Part shown: piece by piece, positions 49,250-61,812 of the stretch
How positions within the stretch are numbered: position 1 is the first letter of the stretch
Layout: every line of letters starts with the position of its first letter
Notes under the pieces: generated by a model
What the model was told of the DNA's origin: nothing
The model's database searches: none
Seen by the model: the letters and a program-made list of their open reading frames with translations, nothing else
Source of the DNA: Rana temporaria
Taxonomy: Eukaryota > Chordata > Amphibia > Anura > Ranidae
Reading direction: 5' to 3'
Assembly (NCBI RefSeq): GCF_905171775.1
Contig: NC_053497.1
Coordinates: 32,814,764 to 32,878,763, forward strand
Length of the DNA: 64,000 bases
Program-made: the position numbers and the translations under genes

Positions 49250-50330
49250 GCATATTTATGGTTTACAAATAAAGTATTAAACACCATTGTGTAATTAAAA
49301 GTGTTAGAATTTTTTAAATTATGTAAGTGAGAGAATTCTCTTAACATTATCAGATACACCAAAATCAGCTTCTTGAAAGATGCATATGTGAATCAAGTGA
49401 TAAAGACAAACAGATATATCATGTAAGTTTCTAACTTACATAGATTATTTATTCATTGTGTAATCTTCAACAAGTAACAGATTTGAATAGGTTACCGGTA
49501 ATTGAAAATGCAAATCTTTAACGGTCAGTAAATGCTAGAAAATCACCCCTGAGGAGACACCCGGAAGTGACAAACAAACAGGAAATGGGAGTTTGTCACT
49601 TCCTGATGAGGCCAGTAAGGTGAAACGTACTTAGAAGCGCGGACTCGTTACTTATGGGTCCTCTATGTGACATCCTTTTGGTAAATCCAGAAGGAGCCGC
49701 GATTCCGATATATCCACCCGCACATGCTGTAGACACGTTAGTGCTGGGCACAGCACAGTCACATGTGAGTGCAACATTTTTAATAAAAAAATAATTAAAA
49801 CGATTAAAACTTACTACACCATAAGAGATCTTTTTGTGTGTCCTTGGTGGAGTCTGTTCCCTTTATCCTCAGACGCCATCTGGAGGGGGTCACTCAGTGG
49901 AGAGATGCATACCTAGGATTCCACTGGTCCATTCAACCTAAGGGCATTTCGACCTACTGTAAAAAGTGGTCAGACACCTTTGGTGAGTTGCCATCTACCT
50001 CATGAGCACTTGTGGTGAAGCTTTTATATGAAGGAACATCAAACCAGAAGATTTTATTTATTTATAGTGTTGGGATTGTCACTTTGGACTTTATATATTT
50101 ATTTGCTTTTTCAATCACCATATGCTTCTTAATATTGTTCACTTTCATTTTGTATGTTTTTAGTGCCAAAACCTTTACATTTGATTTTTTATTCCTTTAT
50201 TTATATCCATGAAATGGGAGGTTGACCTGTGAACATGGTGATCATCCATATCGGTGTTATCTTGGAGTGTATGAAGATCTTGCAAACGGCTATACAGTGG
50301 GATTGAATCTTCTAAATTGTGATTGAAAAA
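49250..50330. repeat. Repeat with GAAACGTAC core and AATAAA-like stretch
   Basis: An inverted pair around ACTTCC..GTTTGTCAC (49565-49605) is followed by CTGATGAGGCCAGTAAGGTG and AAACGTACTTAGAAGCGC. An AT-rich TTTTTAATAAAAAAATAATT stretch near 49780 and TTTGGACTTTATATATTTAT near 50082 follow. This order resembles the foldback elements at 53.8 and 59 kb, but I could not find a target duplication. Confidence 0.5.
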
Positions 50331-50817
50331 AACAGGAAATGAATTCAGGAAGAGCTAGAGATGCAAACTGAAACCAAAACAGGGAAACATCTGTAAATGA
50401 CCTAATTTTGGGTCAAGTGATATGTAAGCTACATATTATTATATAAGCCCTGAGCACCTGACCAACAAGCTCTTTTCTCATTTCTCAAGTTCAGTGCTTC
50501 CTTGATGCCAAAGAGGAAAACGTACATAAATAAATAAATAAGGGGTGGATGCAGCTTTAGTCGAACAGGGTACATTTTGCCTTCCCTCTAATACAATAAA
50601 TGAGTATCGAACCTCAGAACTTAGATGTGTAGAAATTTTGATTTACAGAGCATTGTCTGGTTAGAGCCATTGCAGTCCTCTGGTGTCTCCAATGTTCCTT
50701 TGAAATCCAGTGAACAAATCCTGTACTGTTTCCCTATTTACTGTGCTCTGGTACCTGCTTGATCTTTCCGAGAAGCTCTTTTTCCACAGTCAAAATGCCC
50801 TCCATTACTGAGTCTAG
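50331..50817. other. No gene seen
   Basis: No ORF or repeat boundary with support. Confidence 0.4.
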
Positions 50818-51322
50818 TGTATTTATCGGCATACGCCACGCACTTTTTTCCCCTTAAAATAAGGGAAAAATCGTGGGTGCGCAATATACGCCGATCTCCG
50901 CTTCCCGCGCTGTGTTTGAACGGCGCCGCCGACATATACCGAGCGCAGTACACTCGGGTACACTCGGCCAGGCTCGACTCCCCTCGCGGTCACGCCCTGT
51001 GCCGCCTCCTAGCCTTTATGCGAGAGGAGTTGAGCGTGGCCGAGCATGCCCGAGTGTACTGCGCTCGGTATATGTCGGCTGCGGCGTTCAAACACAGTGC
51101 GGAAAGCGGGGATCGACTCAGAAACATTGCGGGAGAAGCGGGGAGGACACCACCAGGGCCGCAGACGGATGCCGGACCGGACAAGGCTGCCGATGGACGC
51201 CGGGCAAGACACCGACGAGTGGCATTCAAACTGTAAGTATTTTCTTTTTTCAGGAAATTTCCCTTCCAGGTTGGGGGTGAGCGCTATACACCGGGGCGCG
51301 CTATACGAAGATAAATACGGTA
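50818..51322. mobile_element. Element with TGTATTTATCGGC / AAATACGGTA ends
   Basis: Left TGTATTTATCGGCATACGCC and right GGCGCGCTATACGAAGATAA then ATACGGTA are imperfect inverted ends, related in style to 28448-29913. The GC-rich centre holds long inverted arms around CCGAGTGTACTGCGCTCGGT. The mirrored ORFs on both strands come from this palindrome. Confidence 0.7.
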
Positions 51323-52797
51323 TTTATAATTCTTTATATATTCAAAAGAACTGCGCATCCATCAAAACAATGTACCACAAAATAAGTACAAAATCCAACT
51401 CGACTGCATCAATATAGAGACCGTGGGCCATGTATCAGAAATCTAAAAATTAGATGCCTGAAAACATACCTTCTCAAGAAGACTGTGAAGTATAATTTAT
51501 TTTCAGGTTTGATAAGGCTCCATATCAGTCAATTTCCTTTATAAGATTAGGCATTGATATGTATGGATTAGACATAGAAAAAAAACATATCTTCTGCATA
51601 GGCCGAAACTTTATGGTTAAGATCTACTACTTGTATCCCTGAAATATCGGGGTTTACCTGAATTTTATTCAAAAGGGGCTCTAACGTAAGGATGAATAAC
51701 AAGATTGAGAGGACAACCCTGATGGGTGCCGTTTGAAATTAAAAAGGGCTCTTTACCTTAACTAAGGCCTGTGGGGCAGAGTACACACTAGTGACCCACT
51801 GAAGCATTTAATCACATATACCCATATGTTTCAAAACTGCCAACATAAAAGTCCAGTTTTTCCTATCAAAGGCCTTCTCTGCATCTGTATTCAAAAAGAC
51901 ACTGGGAATGCTAGATTGATTGGCGTAATGGACCAGTTTAAACATGTATTAGCTCTTGCTTTGCGAGAGGGAATGAAACCCACTTGGTCCAAATGTACCA
52001 GCTGGGGAGGCTGGGATTGAAGACGAGAGGCAAGTAGTTTGGTGAAAAGCTTCAGGTCCACAGTAATAGGGGCTTCAAGATCATGATGAACTGAGGAGAG
52101 GAGACAAGAAAGATGTGCAGAGGAAAGATACTCTTCCAAAGATGGAGAGGATGGAGAAGACGCAGAAAGATTATATAAGGAGGAATAAAATTCTCCAAAT
52201 GTCTGTGCAATATCTTTTGGCTGGGAAACCATCTGTCCATCTTTCCTCTTTATATGTGATAAGTACAAAGACCTACGTTGTTCCCTGAGGGTCCTGGCTA
52301 ATACTTTACCACATTTATCGCCAGATTCATATGATAACTTCCTACAAAATTGCATTGTCGCTTTAGATTTGAAGTGAAGAAGATCCGATACCTGTCGCCG
52401 GGGGTAAGCAAGGTCATTCCCCAAAGAGGAGAAAGGTGTCTCCTTATGTTGCAATTCAAGGATCTGGACCTCTGCCATAAGTTTTGTTATTTGTGCTATT
52501 TGTGCTTCTCAAGCCTTCTTAACACGAGATACATGTTTGATTAAGATCCCCGGATGACCGCCTTATGGGCTTCCCATACCATACCTGGATCACTCCCCGG
52601 AATATCGTTCATTTGAAAATACATTGTAAGTTCCTCAACCACATCAGTTAAGACCTCTGGGTTCTGTAATAAACACTCATGCCAATGCCATTCCGGGGAG
52701 TAAGTTGAGCCGGACAGGGAAAGATGGAGCATAACTGGAGCATGGTCCGACCAGGTTATATTTCCTATAGAAATATCTAAGACAGAGGAGAGTAACT

Positions 52798-53199
52798 CGA
52801 TCAACAAAAGAAAATATACTGCTCTAAAGAGAAATTAAATGATTAAATGTAAGAAAATATATTGATGAAATTTAAGTAAATAAACAAAGCTGCAACACCT
52901 AAAAAAACATGTGATATTCATATTCATGTGGGGAAAAAAAAAGGGGAATTAGGTTGCGCTAGATAATCCACACAACATGAGAAACTGTGCAAAATAGGTA
53001 TAAATTAAATAAATTGAAACAAATACCCCTCCCAGGGGATAGAGAAATAAACCACACAAAGTCCAAAATAATTAATAAAAATATGTCCAGAAATTGATTT
53101 AAAAAGTGTCCAATTCACAATCGTGACACCAAAAGAGCTGTAGTAAAGTGAAAGAAAAATACACCACCAAGTTGATTGAAAGTTTTTTCATATGTATAT

Positions 53200-53270
<71 letters not shown>

Positions 53271-54632
53271 ATATATATATATTTTATATTTTTATATATA
53301 TGTATATGTGTTCTTTTATATATATGTATATGTATTTCTTTGAGAAGATTCTGGTGTTTATATGTGAATGCGTGTTATATATGCACATACACATGTGATC
53401 AAAATATATATGTATATTTATGTATATATGTATGTTTTTGTGGGTTTCTTTGCTGTTCTTCTAGTTGCCTTCCCTGCGGAAATGTGGGTTAGTCCAGCCC
53501 ATTTCCGGTCTTATAACACCATCTAGATTTTAAATATTGTTTATTTTCCTTTTTAAAAAATAATCCTTTTCCTCTAGTAAGAGTATCTATTTATTCATTA
53601 TAACAGTTGCTTTCCTCATATTTAACTGGTTTTAATCATTCCCGAATATCCATGCCTATATTTCCATTGATCGCATTGTGCAAATTACATTTCTTCCGTG
53701 TATTTTCCTTGGCTGACCTTTCAACTGCATCGTCCCTGGTATATAAGACGTCCCCCTCGATTGGGCGTCATGGATCTGAAGAAGCAGCTGATGCTGTGAA
53801 ATGCGTCATCCCATTGTTCCCTGTCTGCTAGCCACACCACGTCACTACGCAACGTCACTTCCTGGTGTGCTGGCCCCTTGTTTTGCGGTCCATCCTGAGA
53901 CGCACAGCGCTATATCACAGATTATCATTTCCTTGCCTGGCTGTTCCATCTGCTGTCACCTTTTCATCTACAGCTGATTTAATCTTATGCCGACCGCTGG
54001 ACAACATCGGACCCCAGTGACACCTGATCTCAGCCTGTCTTACATGCTTGTTATCCCCCTATATTTGTGAGTAGCCATTTGGCTGTGTGTCTTTTATTTT
54101 TACTAATTAAAACATCACTTACTGCACTTAGATCTGGCGCATCCTTGTTTTTCCAAGTTGATTGAAAGTAACTGCTCCTCACGATCTCACCAGGAAGAAA
54201 AGTGAGTGAATGCCCTTACCAGAATTGTTGGACCTCTTGTTAGATGAGGTCATGAAAGCCTGAAAACAACCCTTTTCCGGTGTGATGAGAGATCTCAGGG
54301 GCTGTGCGTTGCTCCACTCCCAGCAGTTCCCAAGGCTGTGCGTGTCCCGTCCAAATGAGACCCTTAGGTAGGTAATTCTCCCTCCAAAAGGCAATCTACT
54401 TCTGGACTCAGCGTCGCATATAGAACCAGAAAAAAGGGAGGCTCGAAATAGTGAAATACTGTGGGTTTATTAAAATGGCACAATATACAAAAATAAAAAG
54501 GATTTAAAATTGCCGGCATAAAGCTAAAACAAATGTACACCCCTGCTTCCAGGGACACGTTAACGCAGTGACGTCAGTGCGTGGCTCCGCCCTGACATGT
54601 TTTGTCATAAATGACGTTATCAAAGGGCACCT
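52798..54632. mobile_element. 1.8-kb insertion B with 14-bp target duplication, inside LINE ORF2
   Basis: AGAGGAGAGTAACT is present at both borders (52784-52797 and 54633-54646). Joining across it restores the endonuclease reading (..LLSS then VLDISIGN..), so the duplication is secure. The content is noncoding: GTTGCGCTAGATAATCC near 52953, an AT microsatellite, GAAGAAGCAGCTGATGCTGTG then AAATGCGTCATCCC near 53775, a TTTATTTTTACTAATTAAAA stretch near 54090, and TTTATTAAAATGG near 54467. The phrase AAGTTGATTGAAAGT occurs at 53168 and again at 54157. Confidence 0.85.
53203..53310. repeat. (AT)n microsatellite
   Basis: About 45 AT dinucleotides with short breaks, continuing into TATG-rich sequence to 53430. 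Confidence 0.95.
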
Positions 54633-55464
54633 AGAGGAGAGTAACTGGTGGGGGATCAAAAAGAGGTCAATACGGAATATAGTTGGTGAGGGGAACAAAA
54701 TAGAGTACAATCTCTTTATCCCGTGTGTAAGATATGCCAGGCATCAACTAACTGCAAGTCATGTAACGTTTCCAAGACTCATTTCCTGGACCGAAGGGGA
54801 ACAGAGGAAGTACCAGAAGAAGAGTCCACTCTAGGATCTAGTGGAATATTAAAATCCCCACTAGGATCAATTTAGCTTCTGCGAACCCCACCAATTTCAA
54901 AAGGATTTTACAAAGAAAAGAGTCTTGGTGAGTATTCGGTGCATATATGGTAGCTAATGTCACCTTAATGCCACCAATATGGCCTTTAAGGAAACAATAA
55001 CGTCCATTTGTATCAGAGCATCAGTCAGTGAGAGAACAAGCAGTACGGCTAGAAATCAGAATGGAAACCCCCTCTAGATTTTGCTTCCTGATTGGAGGCA
55101 TGATATACACAAGGGAAAAGATCTGTTCTGAAGGAAAGGAAGTCCGCCCACCTTAAAATTAGTTTCTTGCACAAACGCCACATCAGTAAGAGATCGTTTC
55201 AGATCATTAAGGGTGCATCCTCTGATTCTGATTAAGCCCCTTGGTGTTTAAAGAAGTCACACATATCACATCCATCTTCTCTTGGGAAAAAGAAAAAATA
55301 TCCAGGGACCTAAAAAAGAAGGAAAAAACCCCTAAGAAAGACACTCACTTATGAACACTCAGGCTCATGTGAGTGTGGGCTTATATGGGCAAAGTGGTTG
55401 GAAATGGCCAGAATGCTAGCTACCCTCCGATCCATAACACTCCAGCAATTGTAAAAAAAAAAAA

Positions 55465-55467
55465 TAC

Positions 55468-55526
<59 letters not shown>
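55465..55526. repeat. (AT)n microsatellite
   Basis: About 30 AT units between the two LINE ORFs. Confidence 0.95.
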
Positions 55527-55528
<2 letters not shown>

Positions 55529-56339
55529 TGTATGATATAATGCAGCTTTAGGAAACCATGTATATAGAAAACTGGAGCTTAAAAATGAAAACAGAGCTAT
55601 ACATAATTATTTTATATTAAATAAACTACAACCTCAAAAAACAAACAAAAAAAACAAATTAATAAAGTGGCGAGTTGGAGCATCCAGTGTGGCACAGCAC
55701 CTCACATAACCCCCACCCTACCTTGGGGATATAAATTAAGTAAGGCTATCATAAGGCCCATACTGCCTCCCTAAGACATGCTCTGTGGTATCACTACCCC
55801 AGACTGCCAAAGGGATAGCCATGCCACCTATGTAGATAGTCACCCTGTCCCTAGTCTGCGCCATTTCCCCTCCCTAGTCCAGTTCAAAAGGAAGCCCCAT
55901 CGCAGGACCCACAGCAGCCCCTGTCCATCCCCCACTCCCTTCTATGCATCTCCGCCAAAACAAATCAATTCCGCCCCAAATGTGCAAAAATTAACCAGCT
56001 GCAGTAGAGATGAGGGTAGAAAAGACCATGCCATTACCCTAAAGGGGGGGGCCATCCCCGGGAACCGTTGCATGCCGCCTGGTTCCTGCAGTAAGGACCC
56101 CCCAATTTCCCACGTTCCAGAGACAACAGCCCACACCCCCCCATAGAAACCTAGACTAACACATATGTGTCTATAATAACACTATACTTCAATAAATGCT
56201 CTTCAATATGTAATGCAAAACAATTCATAAAGTATGACCAAATTAATTGCTGACATTTTCACCGTTCTGACCCAGCAAACAACAACAACAAAAAAAGTTT
56301 TCAGCTTTCTATTAACGAAAGTCTTCAGACAGATTGGAA

Positions 56340-57340
56340 CTCAAGGTCTCCAGATTGCGAAGCACTGCAGGATCCTCTGCATCCCCTGGCTATCTGAGAA
56401 GAAAGTCCAGCTACTGTAGACAGAGAGGCAGCTTACAGCAATGATCTCACCACAGGTTGCGGCCAATTCAGGAATGGGTCTATCTCCAGAAAGGTGAAAA
56501 GTTTCTGGCAGGTCAGCAGGATGAAACGGAGAAAAGGTCGATGAACCTTTCCTTACCATCAGGGAAAAGGGGAAACCCCACGATATGTACAACCCTGCTG
56601 CCTGATTTTGTCCAGGAGTGGATACAGAATCGCCCTCTGTTGGAAAGTAACCCTGGACAGATCAGGTAATATTTCAACATGCCCTGTCAGCGTCAATCTC
56701 ACCTGCCTCCCATGCTTTACAAAGAATGAGCTCCTTGTGAGCATATCGATGCAGTCAGCAAAACCACATCCCTGGGTCTATTTGGATCTACTGAACGGGA
56801 CCCAGAGTTCTGTCCACCCCAACGAATGCCAGATCCCGGGGTGACAGAAGTAGCTTACCGCTGGCAAATTGTCAATACCGTGGATTGTAATGCCTCTTGT
56901 CCTATAGCCTCAGGGATGCCTTGGTGCCGCAAGTTATTACGGCGGCTCCAGTCTTCAAGCTCTTCTAGATGGAGCTGTAGTAAAGAGACCTGGGAGACCT
57001 GCACGGTCTGTGCCTGTTCCAGTCTAGAGACACGATTCTCTAAAGAGACCACGGATACTTCACGCATAGATAGTCTGTCTGAAAGCATATGTACATCTGC
57101 CCGGACTAAATGTATATCCCTGCGGTGTACTTTCTCCAGGCGAGAAACCAATGCTTCCATGACCATCTGTTTCGGCAATGCCTGAAGGAGAGCCCTGAGA
57201 TCAATGTCTCCCGATGCAGGAGGTAGAGGGCTCGGCTGTTGAGACATCCGAGTATCCGGGAAACCTGAGAGAGGCTCTGAGGTAACCAAAAAAGCAGGGG
57301 AAGCTGGGGGGCCACCATTGAAGACTCCATACAAAACATG
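56340..57340 (-). pseudogene. L1/Tx1-like LINE ORF1, frameshifted
   Basis: The 5' part (57334-56855) has a heptad-rich segment (SRLEKVHRRDIHLVRADVHM, VVSLENRVSRLEQAQ) and the border motif LEDWSRRNNLRHQGIPEAIG, typical of L1-type ORF1 between coiled coil and RRM. After frame changes the C-terminal domain appears as ILPDLSRVTFQQRAILYPLL (about 56680-56620) and GFPFSLMVRKGSSTF (about 56580-56530). ORF1 proteins trimerise and bind the element's RNA. This copy cannot make a full protein. Confidence 0.82.
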
Positions 57341-58020
57341 CCTCTTGTCTTCAACCCGAGATTTAGAAGCCTGTGTACTTGGGGAAAAAAGTGTTGGATC
57401 TCAGATTGAGGAGATACTCTCTGAGTATGCTTCTCCCTTCTCTTCTTTGCAGTGCTCATGCAGAGAAAAGCTGCATTAAAGACCAAAGTACTGGAGGGAT
57501 GGTCGGAGCTCTGCTAACATGTGTCTTTACTCTGCCATGTCCAGACCACACACCCCTAGTGTGGTTATTTAACCACCCTGTATACCTGGTACAAATTTCT
57601 GCCACTGCACTGACTGCCAGTGGGAAACATTTGGTATATACAGTAAGTTATAACTATTGTTGCTTTGCAAGTCCAGACACATTTAGAGAATATACAATAC
57701 AAAAGCATAGATGAAGGGGGAATGAGGAATGGCCGAACTCCTGAAATGCGTAGGATTTCTTTACAATCATCATTTATAAAAACATTGCTTTAGACTCTTA
57801 GGCCTTTAGTGTGGTACTTCTTCTGTTTCTGGTATAATTGGATAGGACCCCCTTCTATTGTTTTTTGGTATTTGTGAGCAGTCTACCCAAACCAAGTTAG
57901 CTTGATTAATCTGATGAGCGTTGACAAAGCCCAATACCAATAGAAGTAGATTTAGTGTCTTTGTTTGTTTGTAGTTTTAGTGGTATTTCTGTCTGTGTTT
58001 CTGTTACAGAATTTTCCTTA

Positions 58021-59960
58021 TGATAGGGGGCGCTAGTGCAATCAGGGAAATGATGACCCTATTGAAAGTGTCAGAGGTGTATATCTAAATATACATACAT
58101 AGAAATAAATTAATATGTAGAAACCTAACACTGTTGTGATAAACAATTACAGGTGAATTGTGATATATTCAAAATTAATAAATAAATTATTACATAAAAT
58201 ATATATACAGTGCCAATATCCAATGAGATGGATATAAGTGGACAATCTGGAAACAAACTCAGTTAAAGAAAAGTGCTCCCAAAGCCATGAGCCAAAAAAA
58301 GTCCAAAAGAAAATGTGAACACTGTCCGTGAATTCCAAAAGTGAGGATTATCCACTATTTCAAATGGTATCACTTCAACTCTGTAAGGAAATCAAAAAAG
58401 ACATGCAATCTTCTCAGATCATGTGCACTCCAATATTTTCTTCCACCACTTATAAGATCGACATCCAGAAAGTGCTGATAGAAATAAGCACTTACCAGAG
58501 CGATTGGACTTCTTTAATTAAAATGAAGTCAGAATCGCTTATGCAGATTAATGCCTGCAAGCATATGATGCGTCATCCACTGTTGTCATAGGCTAACCTC
58601 TTCACGGAGTATCACAGGTGGAACATGAAATACAAAGACAGCTCCATAGTGCAACCAGTATTTATTAAAAAACTAGTTAAAAACAAAGAAGGGCCAAGTG
58701 GCCACTTACACTAGCAAGTGCCCATCCCGGCACTAGGTCTGCAGGCTCAGAAAGGTGGCAGCTGCCTCGACTCCCGTGTCGGCGTGCGTCCTCTTGTCAC
58801 CTCAGCAGTACACAGAGACGGATGGGGGATCAGACCAGCGTGACCAGGATATGCCGATGATCGTTTCGTATTACATCTTCAGGGGGGCGTGCCTGGTCAC
58901 TGGGTCACGGATATTTGAATGTAAAAGAAAGGAAATATCCGTGACCCAGTGACCAGGCACGCCCCCCTGAAGACGTAATACGAAACGATCGTCGGCGGCG
59001 TAGCCTGGTCACGCTTTGAATCTGATCCCCCATCCGTCTCTGTGTACTGCTGAGGTGACAAGAGGACGCACACCGACACGGGAGTCGAGGCAGCTGCCTC
59101 CTTTCTGAGCCTGCAGACCTAGTGTCGGGATGGCCACTTGCTAGTGTAAGTAGCCACTTGGCCCTTCTTTGTTTTTAACTAGTTTTTTAATAAATACCGG
59201 TTGCACTATGGAGCTGTCTTTGTATTTCATGTTCCACCTGTGATACTCCATGAAGAGGTTAGCCTATGACAACAGTGGATGACGCATCATATGCTTGCAG
59301 GCATTAATCTGCATAAGCGATTCTGACTTCCTTTTAATTAAAGAAGTCCAATCGCTCTGGTAATAGCTTATTTCTATCAGCACTTTCTGGGTGTCGATCT
59401 TATAAGTGGTGGAAGAAAATATTGGAGTGCACATGATCTGAGAAGATTGCATGTCTTTTTTGATTTCCTTACACAGTTGAAGTGATACCATTTGGAATAG
59501 TGGATAATCCTCACTTTTGGAATTCACGGACAGTGTTCACATTTTCTTTTGGACTTTTTTTGGCCCATGGCTTTGGGAGCACTTTTCTTTAACTGAGTTT
59601 GTTTCCAGATTGTCCACTTATATCCATCTCATTGGATATTGGCACTGTATATATATTTTATGTAATAATTTATTTATTAATTTTGAATATATCACAATTC
59701 ACCTGTAATTGTTTATCACAACGGTGTTAGGTTTCTACATATTAATTTATTTCTATGTATGTATATTTAGATATACACCTCTGACACTTTCAATAGGGTC
59801 ATCATTTCCCTTATTGCACTAGCGCCCCCTATCATCATAAAATACTCACTGGAATAAGAGGCCAATCACTTCTTTTTTTCTAGGGGAGCAGCTTTTATTT
59901 ATGTTTATTTTGTTCCACGTTATATTAATTATCTTTTGGCGCGAAAATCACTCCCTACTA
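58021..59960. mobile_element. Foldback element C, 1.9 kb, 15-bp target duplication
   Basis: ACAGAATTTTCCTTA is at 58006-58020 and 59961-59975. Arms 58024-58940 and 58937-59840 are inverted copies with few differences; identical-looking 63- and 87-residue ORFs appear on opposite strands only for this reason. The right side has an extra unpaired tail (59841-59960). On the complement the tail begins AGTAGGGAGTGATTTTCGCG, next to a CGCC word. The arms carry CGAAACGATCGTCG near 58980 and TTTTTTAATAAATACCGG near 59180. No protein domain. Confidence 0.85.
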
Positions 59961-60119
59961 ACAGAATTTTCCTTACTTCATGTCTGGTGAATCCATTGTC
60001 CCATGACAGGAAGTCAAGGCAAATCTCTCAAATGAACACTCAGGTAGCAAAAAAATCCTGATGAAGGTTCTAATCCATAGCCAATTAAACATACACATAA
60101 CTATTAGTATGCTATAAGC

Positions 60120-60276
60120 CGGGGATAAGCAATTAGCGGACCTCCAGCTGTTGCCAAACTACAAGTCCCATCATGCCTCTGCCTCTGGGTGTCATGCTTG
60201 ATGCTGTCAGTCTCGCTATGCCTCATGGGACTTGTAGTTTAGCAACATCTGGAGGTCCGCTAATTGCTTATCCCTG
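60120..60276. mobile_element. hAT MITE, same family as 45210
   Basis: 157 bp, ends CGGGGATAAGCAATTAGCGG and CTAATTGCTTATCCCTG, 8-bp repeats CTATAAGC at 60112-60119 and 60277-60284. Confidence 0.95.
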
Positions 60277-60550
60277 CTATAAGCGGTAGGGATAGGTAAA
60301 GCATGTAGGGGTCAAGTGTGGTTGCAATGAAACCCACTGTTGTTTTCAGCTCTGAAAGCCCTGTGCTGAAATATGCTGCACTGAGTTCCCTGGGCTGAAA
60401 ACTTAAGCGTCCACAGATACAGCACTAGTGACCGTGACATGAATGGTGGTGAACCATTTCCTGTCACTGCTGTTTCCATTACTCATCATATAGTCGAGTG
60501 AGAATTTCTTCAAAAGTATTATTTTTGGTGAATCACATAAACATAAACTT

Positions 60551-61087
60551 ATTTTTACCTTTTTAGGTTTTTAAGCCAAATCTTCCTATAGGCATAATAT
60601 GTAAGTTGCCTGAAGTATAATTCTTAGATGAATTGGTGTTGAACTCATGTCTATAGTGGGCCAGGGGCAGACCCTCCACCTGATCCTCTCTCAAAAGGAG
60701 CTTTGATCACACAAATGACAAAGCATGTTCCAATCACTTACTTTTCATCATAGTGAGGTGGGTCAGCAGAATCCTTCCAAGTGCTATCCTCCATAGTGTT
60801 TTAGCATTCATAGTGGTTTACCTGCAGGAGGTAGAGGTGTATTGAGATGCCATTCAGAAAGAATGCCACTGAGGTACACCAACATATGTACGCTACCGAA
60901 TTTTGCTGTAATGTAGCGATATGAGCAGCCCCTCGCTAAAGCTTTTTCTCTGCCAAAGTAGTTTTCTTTTAATTTCATTACATAGAGGAGTGCCCAGTGT
61001 GTTTCCCTAGTTTGGCCACCATGCCATACCATAGTTCAGGGTCAGAAACCCTGTAGTTAAAGTAGGCAGTATAATTGCCTAGGTAAC
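60551..61087. other. No recognisable gene
   Basis: Possibly unique sequence: no repeat phrase from elsewhere in the window. The 74-residue minus-strand ORF at 60808-61032 has no domain. Confidence 0.4.
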
Positions 61088-61095
61088 CACTAGAG

Positions 61096-61257
61096 CAGGG
61101 GTCTTAAACTGACCGCCCTCCAGCTGTTGCAGAACTACAATTCCCATGAGGCATTGCGAGGCTGACAGTTACAAGCATGACCATAGTCCCATAGTCAGAG
61201 GTATGATGGGACTTGTAGTTCTGCAACAGCTGGAGGGCTGCCAGTTTGAGACCCCTG
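61096..61257. mobile_element. hAT MITE, CAGGGGTCT ends
   Basis: 162 bp, ends CAGGGGTCTTAAACTG and CAGTTTGAGACCCCTG, 8-bp repeats CACTAGAG at 61088-61095 and 61258-61265. Stem shares CTCCAGCTGTTGCAGAACTA with the 45210 copy. Confidence 0.95.
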
Positions 61258-61497
61258 CACTAGAGGATCCCAGGGGTAGTGAGTAGTATGTTACCATAAA
61301 GAGCAAGGTAGTGCGAGCCTTGCTTTTGCTAATGTGGGGCATGTTGGGTAGAGGGCTCTCTAAAAATGGGCTGGTGGGAGCCCCCCCGTGTTGGTTGGTC
61401 ATCATGGGAAGCTGTGGCAAAGATAGTATCTTTGAGGCTCTAGCTTGTGGGAGCTTCCGTTAAGGAGGGAAGCAAGAGGAAAGGTTCAGCACTATTG

Positions 61498-61657
61498 TTT
61501 TCCAATAATTTTATTCAGATCATTTTAACAAGTACAAGATCAACATTGGCCATTGTAATCGGAAGTAATTGTACATTAACAAATCATTGAAGATTCAGTT
61601 GTATTACTGATAAACCTATATGCGCGTGGGACTTAGTAGAACTTATGAGGTGTTAGG
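61498..61657 (-). mobile_element. 5'-truncated LINE-type insertion, 160 bp
   Basis: Flanked by AGGTTCAGCACTATTG, 16 bp, at 61482-61497 and 61658-61673. On the minus strand it ends GAATAAAATTATTGGAAAA, a polyadenylation-like signal and short A tail, so it is oriented minus. Long duplication, A tail and small size fit target-primed reverse transcription with 5' truncation. Confidence 0.85.
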
Positions 61658-61812
61658 AGGTTCAGCACTATTGAATCAACTCGTATCCCTTTGTGTGGGA
61701 TGCGGGACTCTGGCTAACCCTAAAAGCTATGGACTCCTTAACTCAGCTTATGTGCGATCACTACTGGGATGACCGAAAGATATAAATATCAATGAGTTCA
61801 GTAAATAGGTAA

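Larger units (their letters stand above)
51330..55290 (-). pseudogene. L1/Tx1-like LINE ORF2 (endonuclease and RT), broken
   Basis: Reading right to left: AP-endonuclease pieces from about 55250 (YHASNQEAKS, GHIGGIKVTLATIYAPN, GDFNIP-like) to 54650 (RIDLFLIPHQLLSS). The 1.8-kb insertion follows. The domain then resumes at 52800 with LLSSVLDISIGNITWSDHAP, the SDH signature. The linker (52478 on) leads into RT: LDQVGFIPSRKARANT near 51980, then LEPLLNKIQVNPDISG and the catalytic box, here YAED instead of YADD, near 51590. Several frameshifts and stops separate these blocks. The 3' part beyond about 51400 is not recognisable. ORF1 lies upstream at 56.4-57.3 kb in the same direction. Confidence 0.85.
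57750..60550 (+). repeat. Copy 1 of a duplicated block, opened by two insertions
   Basis: Bases 57750-58020 plus 59961-60119 plus 60277-60550 align in order with 63290-64000 (shared phrases: CATTGCTTTAGACTC / CGTTGCTTTGGACTC; TTTGTTTGTTTGTAGTT; GTGTGGTTGCAATGAAAC; GGTGGTGAACCATTTCCT). Copy 2 lacks both insertions and so gives the empty sites. Confidence 0.75.

Noticed and set aside
58147..59708. Two identical small proteins on opposite strands
   Set aside because: They are mirror images produced by the arms of foldback C; no codon or domain evidence for a gene.
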